Program-made: the position numbers and the translations under genes | In this document: piece by piece, positions 44,422 through 55,966 of the stretch | Layout of the letters: every line of letters starts with the position of its first letter | How positions within the stretch are numbered: the first letter of the stretch is position 1 | The notes under the pieces: model-generated | What the model was told of the DNA's origin: nothing | Seen by the model: only the letters and a program-made list of their open reading frames with translations | Databases searched by the model: none | NCBI RefSeq assembly: GCF_018294505.1 | Contig: NC_057810.1 | Span: 208,586,113-208,650,112, forward strand | From: Triticum aestivum | Taxonomy: Eukaryota; Streptophyta; Magnoliopsida; Poales; Poaceae | Direction: 5' to 3' | Length of the DNA stretch: 64,000 nucleotides

Positions 44422-44979
44422 TTACAAAGTAATGATTCTAACACCCATGGAGTTATAGTGTTGATCATGTTTTGCTCGTGGAAGAGGCTTAGTCAACGGG
44501 TCTGCAACATTCAGATCCGTATGTATCTTGCAAATCTCTATGTCTCCCTCCGACACTTGATGACGGATGGAATTGAAGCGTCTCTTGATGTGCTTGGTTC
44601 TCTTGTGAAATCTGGATTCCTTCGCCAAGGCAATTGCACCAGTATTGTCACAAAAGATTTTCATTATACCCAATGAACTAGGTATGACACATAGATCGGA
44701 TATGAACTCATTCATCCAGACTCCTTCATTTGCTGCTTCTGAAGCAGCTATGTACTCTGCTTCACACTTAGATCTCGCCATGACGCTTTGCTTGGAACTG
44801 CACCAATTGACAGCTCCACCATTCAATAAAAATACGTATCCAGATTGTGACTTAGAGCCATCCGGATCAGTGTCAAAGCTTGCATTGACGTAACCATTTA
44901 CGACAAGCTCTTTGTCACCTCCATAAACGAGAAACATATCCTTAGTCCTTTTCAGGTATTTCAGGATGTTCTTGACCAT
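44422..44979 (-). pseudogene. Angela (minus) RNase H
   Basis: A 185-codon frame with VNGYVNASFDTDPDGSKSQS, GYVFLLNGGAVNWCSSKQSV, SKCEAEYIAASEAANEGVWM, KIFCDNTGAIALAKESRFHK and HIKRRFNSIRHQVSEGDIEI, the Copia RNase H with its acidic residues. It is cut from RT by stops and frameshifts at about 44980-45290. It would degrade template RNA during reverse transcription. Confidence 0.85.
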
Positions 44980-44982
44980 TGT

Positions 44983-45722
44983 CTAGTGCTCCACTCCGGG
45001 ATAACTTTGGTACCTCCCTCCTATGCTTATAGCAAGGCACACATCAGGTCTGGTACACAAGATTGCATACATGATAGAACCTATGGCTGAAGCATAGGAA
45101 ATGACTTTCATTTTCTCTCTATCTTCTGCAGTGGTCGGGCATTGAGTCTGACTCAACTTCACACCTTGTAACACAGGCAAGAACCCTTTCTTTGACTGAT
45201 CCTGAACTTCTTCAAAACTTTATCAAGGTATGTGCTTTGTGAAAGTCCAATTAAGCATCTTGATCTATCTCTATAGATCTTGATGCCCAATATTTAAGCA
45301 GCTTCACCGAGGTCTTTCATTGAAAAACTCTTATTCGGGTATCCCTTTATGCTATCCAGAAATTCTATATCATTTCCAATCAAAAATATGTCATCCACAT
45401 ATAATATTAGAAATGCTACAAAGCTCCCACTCACTTTCTTGTAAATACAGGTTTCTCCAAAAGTCTGTATAAAACCATATGCTTTGATCACACTATCAAA
45501 ATGTTTATTCCAACTCCAAGAGGCTTGCAAGAGTCCATAAATGGATCGCTGGAGCTTGCACACTTTGTTAGCACCCTCCGCATCAACAAAACATTCTGGT
45601 TGCATCATATACAACTCTTCTTCCAGAAACCCATTTAGGAATGCAGTTTTGACATCCATCTGCCAAATTTCATAATCATAAAATGTGGCAATTGCTAACA
45701 TGATTCGGACAAACTTAAGCAT
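44983..45722 (-). pseudogene. Angela (minus) reverse transcriptase
   Basis: The 142-codon frame from 45722 has [60 protein letters not shown] and FLILYVDDIFLIGND, where YVDD is the catalytic motif and is intact. A stop follows GEAA at 45294; further pieces (to 44983) hold the thumb with QCPTTAEDREKMKVISYASA. The N-terminal start joins integrase through broken frames at 45723-46157. Confidence 0.85.
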
Positions 45723-46157
45723 CGCTACGGGTGAGAAAGTCTCATCGTAGTCAACTCCTTGAACTTGTCAAAAACCTTTTGCAACAAGTCGAGCTTTGTA
45801 GACAGTAACATTACTGTCAGTGTCAGTCTTCTTCTTGAAGATCCATTTATTTTCTATGGCTCACCGATCATCGGGCAAATCCACCAAAGTCCACACTTTG
45901 TTCTTATACATGGATCCCATCTCAGATTTCATGGCCTCAAGCCATTTTGCGGAATCTGGGCTCATCATCACTTCCTCATAGTTCATAGGTTCATCATGGT
46001 CTAGTAACATGACTTCCAGAATAGGATTACCGTACCACTCTGGTGCGGACCGTACTCTGGAAGACCTACGAGGTTCTGTAGTAACTTGATCTGAAGTTTC
46101 ATGATCATCATCATTAGCTTCCTCACTAATTGGTGTAGGAATCACTGGAACTGATTT
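45723..46157 (-). pseudogene. Angela (minus) integrase-RT connection
   Basis: The frame 46145-45861 reads IPTPISEEANDDDHETSDQV, RRSSRVRSAPEWYGNPILEV, LDHDEPMNYEEVMMSPDSAK and MKSEMGSMYKNKVWTLVDLP, the Copia connection before RT. A frameshift near 45860 separates it from RT. Confidence 0.8.
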
Positions 46158-47036
46158 CTATGACAAACTACTTTCCAATTCAGGAGAAGGTACAGTTACC
46201 TCATCAAGTTCTACTTTCCTTCCACTCACTTCTTTCGAGAGAAACTCCTTCTCTAGAAAGGATCCATTCTTAGCAACGAATATCTTGCCTTCAGATCTGT
46301 GATAGAAGGTGTACCCAACAGTTTCCTTTGGGTATGCTATGAAGATGCACTTTTCCGATTTGGGTTCGAGCTTATCAGGTTGAAGCTTTTTCACATAAGC
46401 ATTGCAGCCCCAAACTTTGATAAATGGCAACTTTGTTTTCTTGCCAAACCACAGTTCATAAGGCGTCGTATCAACGGATTTTGATGGTGCCCTATTTAAA
46501 GTGAATGCAGCCGTCTCTAAAGCATAACCCCAAAAAGATAGCGGTAAATCAGTAAGAGACATCATAGATCCCACCATATCCAATAAAGTACGCTTACAAC
46601 GTTCGGACGCATCATTACGCCATGGTGTTCCAGGTGGCGTGAGTAGTGAAACTATCCCATGTTGTTTCAAATGAAGACCAAACTCGTAACTAAAATATTC
46701 TCCTCCATGATCTCGTAGAAACTTTATTTTCTTGTTACAATGATTTTCCACTTCACTCTCAAGATCTTTGAACTTTTCAAATGTTTCAGACTTATGCTTC
46801 ATTAAGTAGATATAACCATATCTGCTCAAATCATCTGTGAAGGTAAGAAAATAACGATACCCGCCACGAGCCTCAACACTCATTGGACCGCATACGTTGG
46901 TATGTATTATTTCCAATAAGTCAGTAGCTCGTTCCATTGTTCCAGAGAATGGAGTTTTAGTCATCTTGCCCATGAGGCTTGGTTCGCAAGCACCAAGTGA
47001 TTCATAATCAAGTGATTCCAAAAAGCCCACCAGCAT
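46158..47036 (-). pseudogene. Angela (minus) integrase, catalytic Asp changed
   Basis: A 292-codon frame with ATDLLEIIHTNVCGPMSVEA, where the first catalytic Asp (usually HTDVCGPM) is Asn; YFLTFTDDLSRYGYIYLMKH; FLRDHGGEYFSYEFGLHLKQ, with one residue lost before the second acidic centre; and TPWRNDASERCKRTLLDMV, keeping the Glu. Later words are SLTDLPLSFWGYALETAAFT and PYELWFGKKTKLPFIKVWGC. Read as a whole it would not be an active integrase. Confidence 0.85.
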
Positions 47037-47505
47037 GGAGTTTCTTCATGCGCTTTACACCGATATGGCCCAAACGGTAGTGCCAAAAATAAGTTGCACT
47101 ATCATTATCAACTTTGCATCTATTGGCTTCAATATTATGAACATGTGTATCACCATGATCGAGATTCAACAAAAATAGACCACTCAGTAAGGGTGCATGA
47201 CCATAAAAGATATTACTCATATAAATGGAACAACCATTATTCTCTGATTTAAATGAATAACCGTCTCGCATCAAACAAGATCCAGATATAATGTTCATTC
47301 TCAACGCTGGCACCAAATAACAATTATTCAGGTCTAAAACTAATCCCGAAGGTAGATGTAGAGGTAGTGTGCCGACAGCGATCACATCGACCTTGGAACC
47401 ATTTCCCACATGCATCGTCACCTCGTCCTTAGCCAATCGTCATTTAATCCATAGCCCCTGTTTCGAGTTGCAAATATGAGCAACAAAACCAGTATGAAGT
47501 ACCCA
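47008..47505 (-). pseudogene. Angela (minus) protease and pre-integrase part
   Basis: Frames on the minus strand show SAWVLHTGFVAHICNS, where the catalytic Asp of the usual W-V-x-D-T-G is His, then AKDEVTMHVGNGSKVDVIAV, LVLDLNNCYLVPALRMNIIS and DSATYFWHYRLGHIGVKRMK, the His-containing pre-integrase zinc region. A stop at 47440 divides protease from the rest. The protease would be inactive. Confidence 0.8.
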
Positions 47506-48396
47506 GGCGCTACTATGAGCATTAGTAAGGTACACATCAATAACATGTATATCAAATATACCTTTCACTTTGCCATCCTTCTTATCCGCCAAATACTTGG
47601 GGCAGTTCCGCTTCCAGTGACCAGTCCCTTTGCAGTAGAAGCACTCAGTTTCATGCTTAGGTACAGACTTGGGTTTCTTCTCCTGAGCAGCAACTTTCTT
47701 GTCGTTCTTCCTGAAGTTCCCCTTCTTCCATTTTCCCTTTTTCTTGAAACTAGTGGTCTTGTTAACCATGAACACTTGATGCTCCTTTTTGATTTCTACC
47801 TCCGCGGCCTTTAGCATAGCGAAGAGCTCAAGAATTGTCTTGTTCATCCCTTGCATATTATAGTTCATCACGAAACCTTTATAGCTTGGTGGCAGTGATT
47901 GAAGAACTCTGTCAATGACACTATCATCTGGAAGATTAACTCCCTGCTGAGTCAAGTGGTTATGGTACCCAGGCATTCTGAGTATGTGTTCACTGACATA
48001 ACTATTCTCCTCCATTTTGTAGCTATAGAACTTTTTGGAGACTTCATATCTCTCAACTTAGGCATTTGCTTGAAATATCAACTTCAACTATTGGAACATC
48101 TCATATGCTCCATGACGTTCAAAACGTCTTTGAAGTCCCGATTCTAAGTTGTAAAGCATGGCACACTGAACTATCGAGTAGTCATCAGCTTTGCTCTGCC
48201 AAACGTTCTTAACGTCATCAGTAGCGTCTGCAGTAGGCCTAGCACCTAGTGGTGCTTCTAGGACGTAATTCTTCTGTGCAGCAATGAGGATAATCCTCAA
48301 GTTATGGACCCAGTCCGTGTAGTTGCTGCCATCATCTTTAGACTTAGCTTTCTCTAGGAACGCATTAGAATTCAAAGGAACGGTAGCACAAGCCAT
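47440..48396 (-). pseudogene. Angela (minus) gag
   Basis: It starts MACATVPLNSNAFLEKAKSK, NYTDWVHNLRIILIAAQKNY and breaks by frameshift near 48090. The next frame (48015-47440) gives SEHILRMPGYHNHLTQQGVN, YNMQGMNKTILELFAMLKAA and the zinc knuckle CFYCKGTGHWKRNC (CX2CX4HX4C), intact, followed by YLADKKDGKVKGIFDIHVID. This is the coat protein of the particle. Confidence 0.85.
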
Positions 48397-49617
48397 TGAT
48401 CTATAATAACATAGATATGCAAAAAAAACTACCAGGACTCAGTTCATGATAAACTAAAGTTCAATTAATCATATTACTTAAGAACTCCCACTTAGATAAA
48501 CATCCCTCTAGTCATCTAAATGATCACGTGATCCAAATCAACTAAACCATGTCCGATCATCATGTGAGATGGAGTAGTTTTCAATGGTGAACATCACTAT
48601 GTTGATCATATCTACTATATGATTCACGTTCGACCTTTCGGTCTCAGTGTTTCGAGGCCATATCTGTATATGCTAGGCTCGTCAAGTTTAACCCGAGTAT
48701 TCTTCGTGTGCAAAACTGGCTTGCACCTGTTGTATGTGAACGTAGAGCTTATCACACCCGATCATCACGTGGTGTCTCGACACGACGAACTGTAGCAACC
48801 GTCCATACTCAGGGAGAACACTTATACCTTGAAATTTAGTAAGGGATCATCTTATAATGCTACCGCCATACTAAGCAAAATAAGATGCATAAAAGATAAA
48901 GATCACATGTAATCAAAATATGTGACATGATATGTCCATCATCATCTTGTGCTCATGATCTCCATCACCGAAGCATCATCATGATCTCCTCGTCACTGGT
49001 GCGACACCTTGATCTCCATGGTAGCATCGTTGTCGTCTCGCCAACTATTGCTTCTACTACTATCGCTACTGCTTAGTGATAAAGTAAAACAATTGCATGT
49101 CGATTGCATTGCATACAATAAAGTGATAACCATATGGCTCCTGCCAGTTGCTGATAACTCTGTTACAAAACATGATCATCTCATACAACAATTTATATCA
49201 CATCATGTCTTGACCATATCACATCACAGCAAGCCCTGCAAAAACAAGTTAAACGTCCTCTACTTTGTTGTTGCAAATTTTACGTGGCTGCTACGGGCTT
49301 CTAGCAAGAACCGTTCTTACCTATGCATCAAAACGACAAAGATTTTTCGTTAACTGTGTTGTTTTAACCTTCAACAAGGACTGACTATAGTCAAACTCGA
49401 TTCAACTAAAGTTGGAGAAACAGACACCCGCCAGCCTCCTAACTGCCAAAGCACGTCGATAGAACCAGTCTCATGAACGCGGTCATGTAATGTCGGTCCG
49501 GGCCGCTTTATCCAACAATATCGTCGAATGAAAGTAAGACATTGGTGGTAAGCAGTATCACTATTATCGCCCACAACTCTTTGTGTTCTACTCGTGCATA
49601 AAACATCTACGCATAGA
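48397..49617 (-). other. Angela (minus) leader between primer-binding site and gag
   Basis: A noncoding leader of about 1.2 kb, as in other BARE1/Angela copies. Short open frames on the plus strand here match nothing. The corresponding leader in the plus-strand copy is 53808-55013. Confidence 0.7.
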
Positions 49618-49633
49618 CCTGGCTCGGATGCCA
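49618..49633 (-). other. Primer-binding site of the minus-strand Angela
   Basis: On the minus strand TGGCATCCGAGCCAGG follows the LTR end after one base, an altered form of the Met-tRNA complement TGGTATCAGAGC. Confidence 0.8.
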
Positions 49634-49634
49634 C

Positions 49635-51366
49635 TGTTGGGGAACGCAGTAATTTCAAAAAAAATCCTACGATCACACAAGATCTATCTAGGAGATGCAT
49701 AGCAACGAGAGGGGAGAGTGTGTCCACGTACCCTCATGGACCGAAAGCGGAAGCGTTTACTTAACGCGGTTGATGTAGTCGAACGTCTTTGCGATCCAAC
49801 CGATCCAAGTACCGAACGTATGGCACCTCCGTGTTCAGCACACGTTTAGCTCGACAACGTCCCTCGTGCTCTTGATCCAGTTGAGTACGAGGGTGAGTTC
49901 CGTCAACACGACGGCGTGGCGACGGTGATGATGATGTTACCGGCACAGGGCTTCGCCTAAGCACTACGATGGTATGATCGAGGTGTGTAACTGTGGAGGG
50001 GGCACCACACACGGTTAAGAGAAACTTGTGTGTTCTAGGGTGCCCCCCTGCCCTTGTATATAAAAGAGGGAGGGGGGAAGCCGGCCGGCCCTAGGGGGCG
50101 CGCCCAAGAGGAGGAGTCCTACTAGGACTACTAGTCCTAGTAGGATTCTCCTACAAGGAAGAGAGGGGGAAGGAAGGAGAGGGAGAGGGAGTAGGAAAGG
50201 GGGCGCCACCCCCTCCCCTTCCCTTGTCCAATTCGTACTGCTAATGGGGGGAGCGGCTTGCCCTGGCGGCCCTCCTCTCTCTCCACTAAGACCCATGGTG
50301 GCCCATTAATTCCATCGGGGGGGTCCGGTAACCCCTCCGACATGCCGTTTTTACCCGAAACTACCCGGAACACTTTTGGTGTCCAGATAACATGGTCCAA
50401 TATATCAATCTTTATGTCTCAACCATTTTGAGACTCCTCGTCACGTCCGTGATCTCATCCGAGACTCCGAACAAACTTTGGTCATCAAAATACATAACTC
50501 ATAATACAAATCATCATCAAACATTAAGCGTGCGGACCCTACGGGTTCGAGAACTATGTTGACATGATCGAGACACATCTCTGATCAATAATCAATAGCA
50601 GAACCTGGATGCTCATATTGGCTCCTACATATTCTACGAAGATCTTTATCGGTCAAACTGCATAACAACATACGTTGTTCCCTTTGTCATCGGTATGTTA
50701 CTTGCCCGAGATTTGATCGTCGGAATCATCATACCTAGTTCAATCTCATTACCAGAAAGTCTCTTTCCTCATTCCATAGAGCTTCATCCCACAACTAACT
50801 CATTAGTCACATTTCTTGCAAGGCTTATAGTGATGAGCATTACCGAGAGGGCCCAGAGATACCTCTCTGAAACACGGTGTCACAAATCCTAATCTTGATC
50901 TATGCCAACCCAACAAACACCTTCAGAGACACCTATAGAGAATGTTTACAATCACCCTTTTACGTTGTGATGTTTGATAGCACACAAGGTGTTCCTCCGG
51001 TATTCGGGAGTTGCATAATCTCATAGTCTGAGGAACATGTATAAGTCATGAAGAAAGCAGTAGCAATGAAACTGTAACGATCATAATGCTAAGCTAATGG
51101 ATGGGTCATGTCCATCAAATCATTCTCCTAATGATGTGATCCCGTTCATCAAATGACAACACATGCCTATTGTTAGGAAATGTAACCATCTTTGATTAAC
51201 GAGTTAGTCAAGTAGAGGCATACTAGGGACAATATGTTTTGTCTATGTATTCACACATGTACTAAGTTTCCGGTTAATATAATTCTAGCATGAATAATAA
51301 ACATTTACCGTGAAATAAGGAAATAAATAATAACTTTATTATTGCCTCTAGGGCATATTTCCTTCA
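49635..51366 (-). repeat. 5' LTR of the minus-strand Angela, 1732 bp
   Basis: On the minus strand it begins TGAAGGAAATATGCCC at 51366 and ends TTCCCCAACA at 49635. The TATA-like 'tttatataca' is the reverse of 50055-50066 and the palindrome lies at 50117-50145. Confidence 0.93.
50055..50066 (-). promoter_or_regulatory. TATA-like site in the 5' LTR of the minus-strand Angela
   Basis: The minus strand reads 'tcttttatatacaa'. It sits about 50 bases downstream of the palindrome at 50117-50145, as in the other LTRs. Confidence 0.5.
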
Positions 51367-51484
51367 GGGTGCCCAAGAGCTCAGATAAAACATGAGTCGG
51401 CGGCCGAACAGAGTCGCTCGCCCCAGTCGTCACAGCAGCAGTTGAATCAGATGTCATAGCAGCGGCTATTGATGAGTTTATCAT
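51367..51484 (-). pseudogene. T gag, N-terminal part
   Basis: ATG at 51484 begins a frame reading MINSSIAAAMTSDSTAAVTT and on to the border with Angela at 51366. The frame continues on the other side of Angela as ..ATLLATEV. It starts 42 bases after the ORF1 stop. Confidence 0.6.
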
Positions 51485-51526
51485 TGGTTACGTACCAGCC
51501 ATAAAAATAGCAACCCTGCTCGGTGG

Positions 51527-51994
51527 CTAATAAGGGTCCGGGATACTGTCACCATCGGAATAGCCCCCAAGCCCGCCATTCTGAAGCTGATAGATTGACT
51601 CGGTCTCTTCGGCCGAGGACTCATCACCTGAATAGATGGTTGTCTCTCCACCAGATGCAAAACCTTCCTCAAGATCTGCCCCATGAACAAAGCCAACAAA
51701 TACATGCTTCCGGCTGGGTTGAACCCTGGCGGGTCGCGCACGCTGATCCATCTCGATGATGTTGGTGCAGATGTCCGGCTCAGGCTCTGACCCGCCGATC
51801 TTGCCGATGAAGACATGAATTCCACCAAAGTGGACCCGGTACCCGTACTCGATTGAGTCAGCCTTAGGGCTCCAGCCAGCATCGTTGATGTAGATCTTGT
51901 TGCGGTGACTCTTACTTATCTAGCCCACGGTGTATCCTTTGATCCTTGAGAAGTTTCCCTTCAAGAACTCAAAACTACCGTACTCTGGCCCCAT
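51527..51994 (-). pseudogene. T ORF1 upstream of gag, one stop codon
   Basis: Reading from ATG at 51994, the frame is MGPEYGSFEFLKGNFSRIKG, TAG at about 51920-51922, then IYINDAGWSPKADSIEYGYR, VHFGGIHVFIGKIGGSEPEP and an acidic end GDESSAEETESIYQLQNGG to TAG at 51527. It is 155 codons and open apart from that single stop. Its ATG directly abuts the primer-binding site. Extra ORFs before gag are known in the Ogre/Tat lineage; their function is unknown. This one has no domain that I recognise. Confidence 0.6.
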
Positions 51995-52007
51995 GGTGGG
52001 CGCCAAC
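51995..52007 (-). other. Primer-binding site of T
   Basis: On the minus strand GTTGGCGCCCACC lies between the LTR end and the ORF1 start codon. Confidence 0.75.
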
Positions 52008-52054
52008 TATCATGGATTTAATACAGTAGATGCCCTTATGAAAGGACTTAGGTG
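52008..52054 (-). repeat. 5' LTR end of T, 47 bp remaining
   Basis: The LTR end is at 52008 (the plus strand reads TATCATGG where TGTCATGG is expected), followed by T LTR sequence until the next Angela starts. The rest of this LTR would lie beyond that element, outside the window. Confidence 0.6.
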
Positions 52055-53277
52055 TGAAGGAAATATGCCCTAGAGGCAATAATAAAGTTGTTATTTTATA
52101 TTTCCTTATATCATGATAAATGTTTATTATTCATGCTATAATTGTATTAACCAGAAACTTGATACATGTGTGAATACATAGACAAAACATCGTGTCCCTA
52201 GTATGCCTCTAATTGAGTAGCTCGTTGATCAAAGATTGTTAAGTTTCCTAGCCATAGACATGTGTTGTCATTTGATGAACGGGATCACATCATTAGGAGA
52301 ATGATGTGATGGACAAGACCCATCCGTTAGCTTAGCATAATGATTGTTTAGTTTTATTGCTACTGCTTTCTTCATGTCATATATATATATATATCCCTCC
52401 GTGAGATTATGCAACTCCCGGACACTAGAGGAATACCTTGTGTGCTATCAAATGTCACAATGTAAATGCGTGATTATAAAGATGCTCTACAGGTATCTCT
52501 GAAGGTGTTTGTTGGGTTGGCATAGATCGAGATTAGGATTTGTCACTCCGAGTATCGGAGAGGTATCTCTGGGCCCTCTCAGGTAATGCACATCATATGA
52601 AGCCTTGCAAGCAATGTGACTAATGAGTTAGTTGCGGGATGATGCATTACGGAACGAGTAAAGAGACTTGCCGGTAACAAGATTGAACTAGGTATGGAGA
52701 TACCAATGATCGAATCTCGGGCAAGTAACATACCGATGACAAAGGTAATAACATATGTTGACATAGCGGTTCGACCAATAAAGATCTTCATAGAATATGT
52801 GGGAACCAATATGAGCATCCAGGTTCCGCTATTGGTTATTGACCGGAGAGGTGTCTCGGTCATGTCTACATAGTTCTCAAACCCGTAGGGTCCGCACATG
52901 AGATCACGGACATGATGAGTTATGTGGTTTGGTGACCGAAGGTTGTTCGAAATCCCACATGAGATCACGGACATGATGAGGAGTCTCGAAATGGTCGAGA
53001 TATAAAGATTGATATATTGGAAGGTTATATACGGACACCAGAATGGTTCTGAAGAGGTTCGGGGATTTTTCGGAGTACCGGGAGGTTACCAGAACCCCCC
53101 GGGAAAGTTAATGGGCCTCATGGGCCATAGTGGAGAGGAGGAGGCAGGCCACGGGAGGTGGTGCCCCCCCCAAGCCAATCCGAATTGGACAAGGGGTGGG
53201 GGCGTGGCCCCCCTTTCCTTCTCCCGCTCCACATCTTTCCCCTTTCCCCCTCTCTGTTGGAAGGAAGGGGCGGGCCG

Positions 53278-53298
53278 ACTAGGACTAGGAGTCCTAGT
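53278..53298. promoter_or_regulatory. Palindrome upstream of TATA in the plus-strand Angela LTR
   Basis: ACTAGGACT, loop AGG, AGTCCTAGT. Shorter than in the minus-strand Angela but in the same place relative to TATA. Confidence 0.5.
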
Positions 53299-53352
53299 GG
53301 GACTCCCCCCACTTGGCACGCCCCCTAGGGCTGGCCAGCCTCCCCCTCCTCC

Positions 53353-53362
53353 TTTATATACA
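53353..53362 (+). promoter_or_regulatory. TATA-like site in the plus-strand Angela LTR
   Basis: 'tttatatacagg' lies 55 bases after the palindrome, followed by 'gggcacccc' and the leader. Confidence 0.5.
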
Positions 53363-53790
53363 GGGACAGGGGCACCCCAAAGACACATCAATTGTCTTAG
53401 CCGAGTGTGGTGCCCCCTCCACCGTTTACTCCTCCGATCATATTGTCGTAGTGCTTAGGCAAAGCTCTACGCGAATCACTTCACCAACACCGTCATCATG
53501 ATGTCGTGCTGATGGAACTCATCGACTCCTCCGTGCCTCTACTGGATCAAGAGTTTGAGGGACGTCATCGAGCTGAACGTGTGTAGAACTCAGAGGTGTC
53601 GTACGTTCGGTACTTGATCGGTTGATTCGAGAAGACGTTTGACTACATCAACCGCGTTAAGTTAAGCTTCCGCTTTCGGTCTACGAGGGTACATGGACAC
53701 ACTCTCCACCTATTGTTGCTATGCATCTCCTAGATAGATCTTGCGTGAGCGTAGGAAAATTTTGAAATTGCATGCTACATTTCCCAACAT

Positions 53791-53806
53791 TGGCATCAGA
53801 GCCAGG
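53791..53806 (+). other. Primer-binding site of the plus-strand Angela
   Basis: TGGCATCAGAGCCAGG follows the LTR end after one base; close to the Met-tRNA complement. Confidence 0.85.
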
Positions 53807-55013
53807 TCTATGCGTAGATGATATGCACGAGTAGAACACAAAGAGTTGTGGGTGGTGATCGCCATACTGCTTACCACCAATGTCTTATTTTTATTCGGCA
53901 ATATTGTTGGATGAAGCAGCCCGGACAAACCTTACATGACCGCGTTCATGAGACCAGTTCCACCGATAGACATGCAACTAGTTTTGCATAAAAGTGGCTG
54001 GCGGGTGGTTGTTTCTCCAACTTTAGTTGAATCGAATTCGACTGCGCCCGGTCCTTGTGAAGGTTAAAACAGCAAACTTGATAAATCATCGTTGTGATTT
54101 TTGTGCCGTAGGTAAGTACGATTCTTGCTAGAAGCCCGTAGCAGCCACGTAAAACTTGCAACAACAACGTAGAGGACGTCTAAATTGTTTTTGCAGGGCA
54201 TGTTGTGATGTGATATGGTCAAAACATGATGTGATATACGTAGTTGTATGAGATGACCATGCTTTGTAAAAGTTATCGGCAACTGGCAGGAGCCATATGG
54301 TTGTTGCTTTATTGTATGAAATACAAATGCCATGTAATTGCTTTACTTTATCACTTAGCGGTAGCGATAGTTGTAGAAGTAATAGTCGGCGAGACGACCA
54401 CGACGCTATGATGGAGATCAAGATGTCGAGCCAGTGACAATGGAGATCATGACGTTGCTTTGGTGATGGAGATTAAAAGCACAAGATGATGATGGCCATA
54501 CCATGTCACATATTTTAATTGCATGTGATGTTTTTTTATGCATCTTATTTTGCTTAGTACGGCGGTAGCATTATAAGATGATCCCTTACTAAAATTTCAA
54601 GGTATAAGTGTTCTCCCCGAGTATGCACCGTTGCAAAAGTTCTTCGTTCTGAGACACCACATGATGATCAGGTGTGATAAGATCTACGTTCAAATACAAC
54701 GGGTGCAAGCCAGTTTTGTACATGTGGAATACTCGGATTAAACTTGACGAGCCTAGCATATACAGATATGGCCTCGGAACACTGGAGACCGAAAGGTCAA
54801 ACGTGAGTCATATAGTGGATATGATCAACATAGAGATGTTCACCATTGATGACTACTCCATCTCACGTGATGATCGGACATGGTTTAGCTGATTTGGATC
54901 ACGTATCATTTAGATGACTTGAGGGGTGTCTATCTAAGTGGGAGTTCTTAAGTAATATGATTAATTGAACTTTAATTTATCATGAACTTAGTCCTGATAG
55001 TATTTGCAAATTA
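53807..55013 (+). other. Leader of the plus-strand Angela
   Basis: Noncoding, about 1.2 kb, homologous in reverse to 48397-49617. I see no gene. Confidence 0.7.
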
Positions 55014-55966
55014 TGTTGTAGATCAATAGCTCGCGTTGTAGCTTCCCTATGTTTTTGATATGTTCCTAGAGAAAACTAAGTTGAAAGATGATAGTAGCAA
55101 TAATGCGGACTGGGTCCGTGATCTGAGGTTTATCCTTATTGTTGCACAGAAGAATTATGTCCTTGATGCACCGCTAGGTGACAGACCTATGCATGTGCAG
55201 ATGCATATGTTATGAACGTTTGGCTAGCTCAATATGATGACTACTTAATATTTTAGTGCACCATACTTTATGGCTTAGAACCGGGACTCAAAAACATTTT
55301 GAATGCCATAGAGCATATGAGATGTTCCAAGAGGTGAAATTGGTATTTCAGACTCATGCCTGTGTCGAGAGGTATGAGACCTTCAACAAGTACTTCGCCT
55401 AAAAGATAGAGGAGAATAGATCAGCTAGTGAGCATGTGCTCAAAATGTCTGGGTACTACAATCGCATGAATCAAGTGGGAGTTAATCTTCCAGATAAGAT
55501 AGTGATTGATAGAGTTCTCTAGTCACCATCACCAAGTTACTGGAACTTCGTGATGAACTATAATATGCAAGGGATGACAAAAGTGATTCCCGAGCTCTTC
55601 GTGATGCTGATATCAACAAAGGTAGAAATCAAGAAAAAGCATCAAGTGTTGATGATTAACAAGACCACTAGTTTCAAGAAAAGGGCAAAGGGAAAGAAAG
55701 GGAACTTCAAGTAGAATGGCAGGCAAGTTGTCACTCCCATGAAGAAGCCCAAAGCTGGACCTAAGCCTGAAACTGGGTGCTTCTACTGCAAAGGAAATGG
55801 TCACTGGAAGCGGAACTACCCCAAATATTTGGTGGATAAGAAGGATGGCAAAGTGAACAAAGGTATGTTTGATATACATGTTATTGATGTGTACCTTACT
55901 AGTGCTCGTAGTAACCCCTGGGTATTTGATACTTGTTCGGTTGCTAAGACTAGTAACTCGAAATAG
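55014..55966 (+). pseudogene. Angela (plus) gag and protease start, heavily decayed
   Basis: Pieces of gag appear in shifting frames: KLKDDSSNNADWVRDLRFIL-like sequence near 55080 and HVLKMSGYYNRMNQVGVNLP-like near 55430. An open stretch 55739-55966 has CFYCKGNGHWKRNYPKYLVD, a zinc knuckle in which the last Cys is Tyr. The protease motif follows as PWVFDTCSVAKT, with D-T-C in place of D-T-G. Confidence 0.75.

Larger units (their letters stand above)
42669..51366 (-). mobile_element. Complete Angela/BARE1-type Copia element, minus strand
   Basis: Two LTRs (42669-44388 and 49635-51366) in the same orientation, with Met-tRNA primer-binding site, gag, protease, integrase, reverse transcriptase, RNase H and polypurine tract between, in Copia order. 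It is flanked by AGGTG (42664-42668) and GGGTG (51367-51371), a 5-bp duplication with one change. It splits the gag of T. LTR ends TGAAGGAAATATGCCC and CCCCAACA are those of Angela/BARE1/WIS. About a dozen differences separate the first ~140 bp of the two LTRs by eye, so the insertion is not recent. All genes are broken. Confidence 0.93.
24725..52054 (-). mobile_element. Element T: Tat-lineage Gypsy retrotransposon, host of later insertions
   Basis: On the minus strand from the right: LTR fragment (52008-52054), primer-binding site, ORF1, gag, protease, partial reverse transcriptase, RNase H, integrase (to 32752). A plus-strand accessory gene follows (25429-31669). The integrase-end motif LVYGAEAVLPCDI and the antisense gene are Tat-lineage traits (compare maize Grande and rice RIRE2). 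The 3' LTR is missing on the left because B borders T there, and the rest of the 5' LTR lies beyond the second Angela. Three younger insertions split it: 26332-28933, 33730-38125 and 42669-51366. Confidence 0.8.
52055..53789 (+). repeat. 5' LTR of the plus-strand Angela, 1735 bp
   Basis: Begins TGAAGGAAATATGCCCTAGA and ends CATTTCCCAACA. It contains a short TA run (52380-52396), a palindrome (53278-53298) and a TATA-like site (53353-53362). Confidence 0.93.

Noticed and set aside
49009..49353. 114-codon plus-strand open frame in the Angela leader
   Set aside because: It is antisense to the element, low in complexity and not kept in the leader of the other Angela copy.
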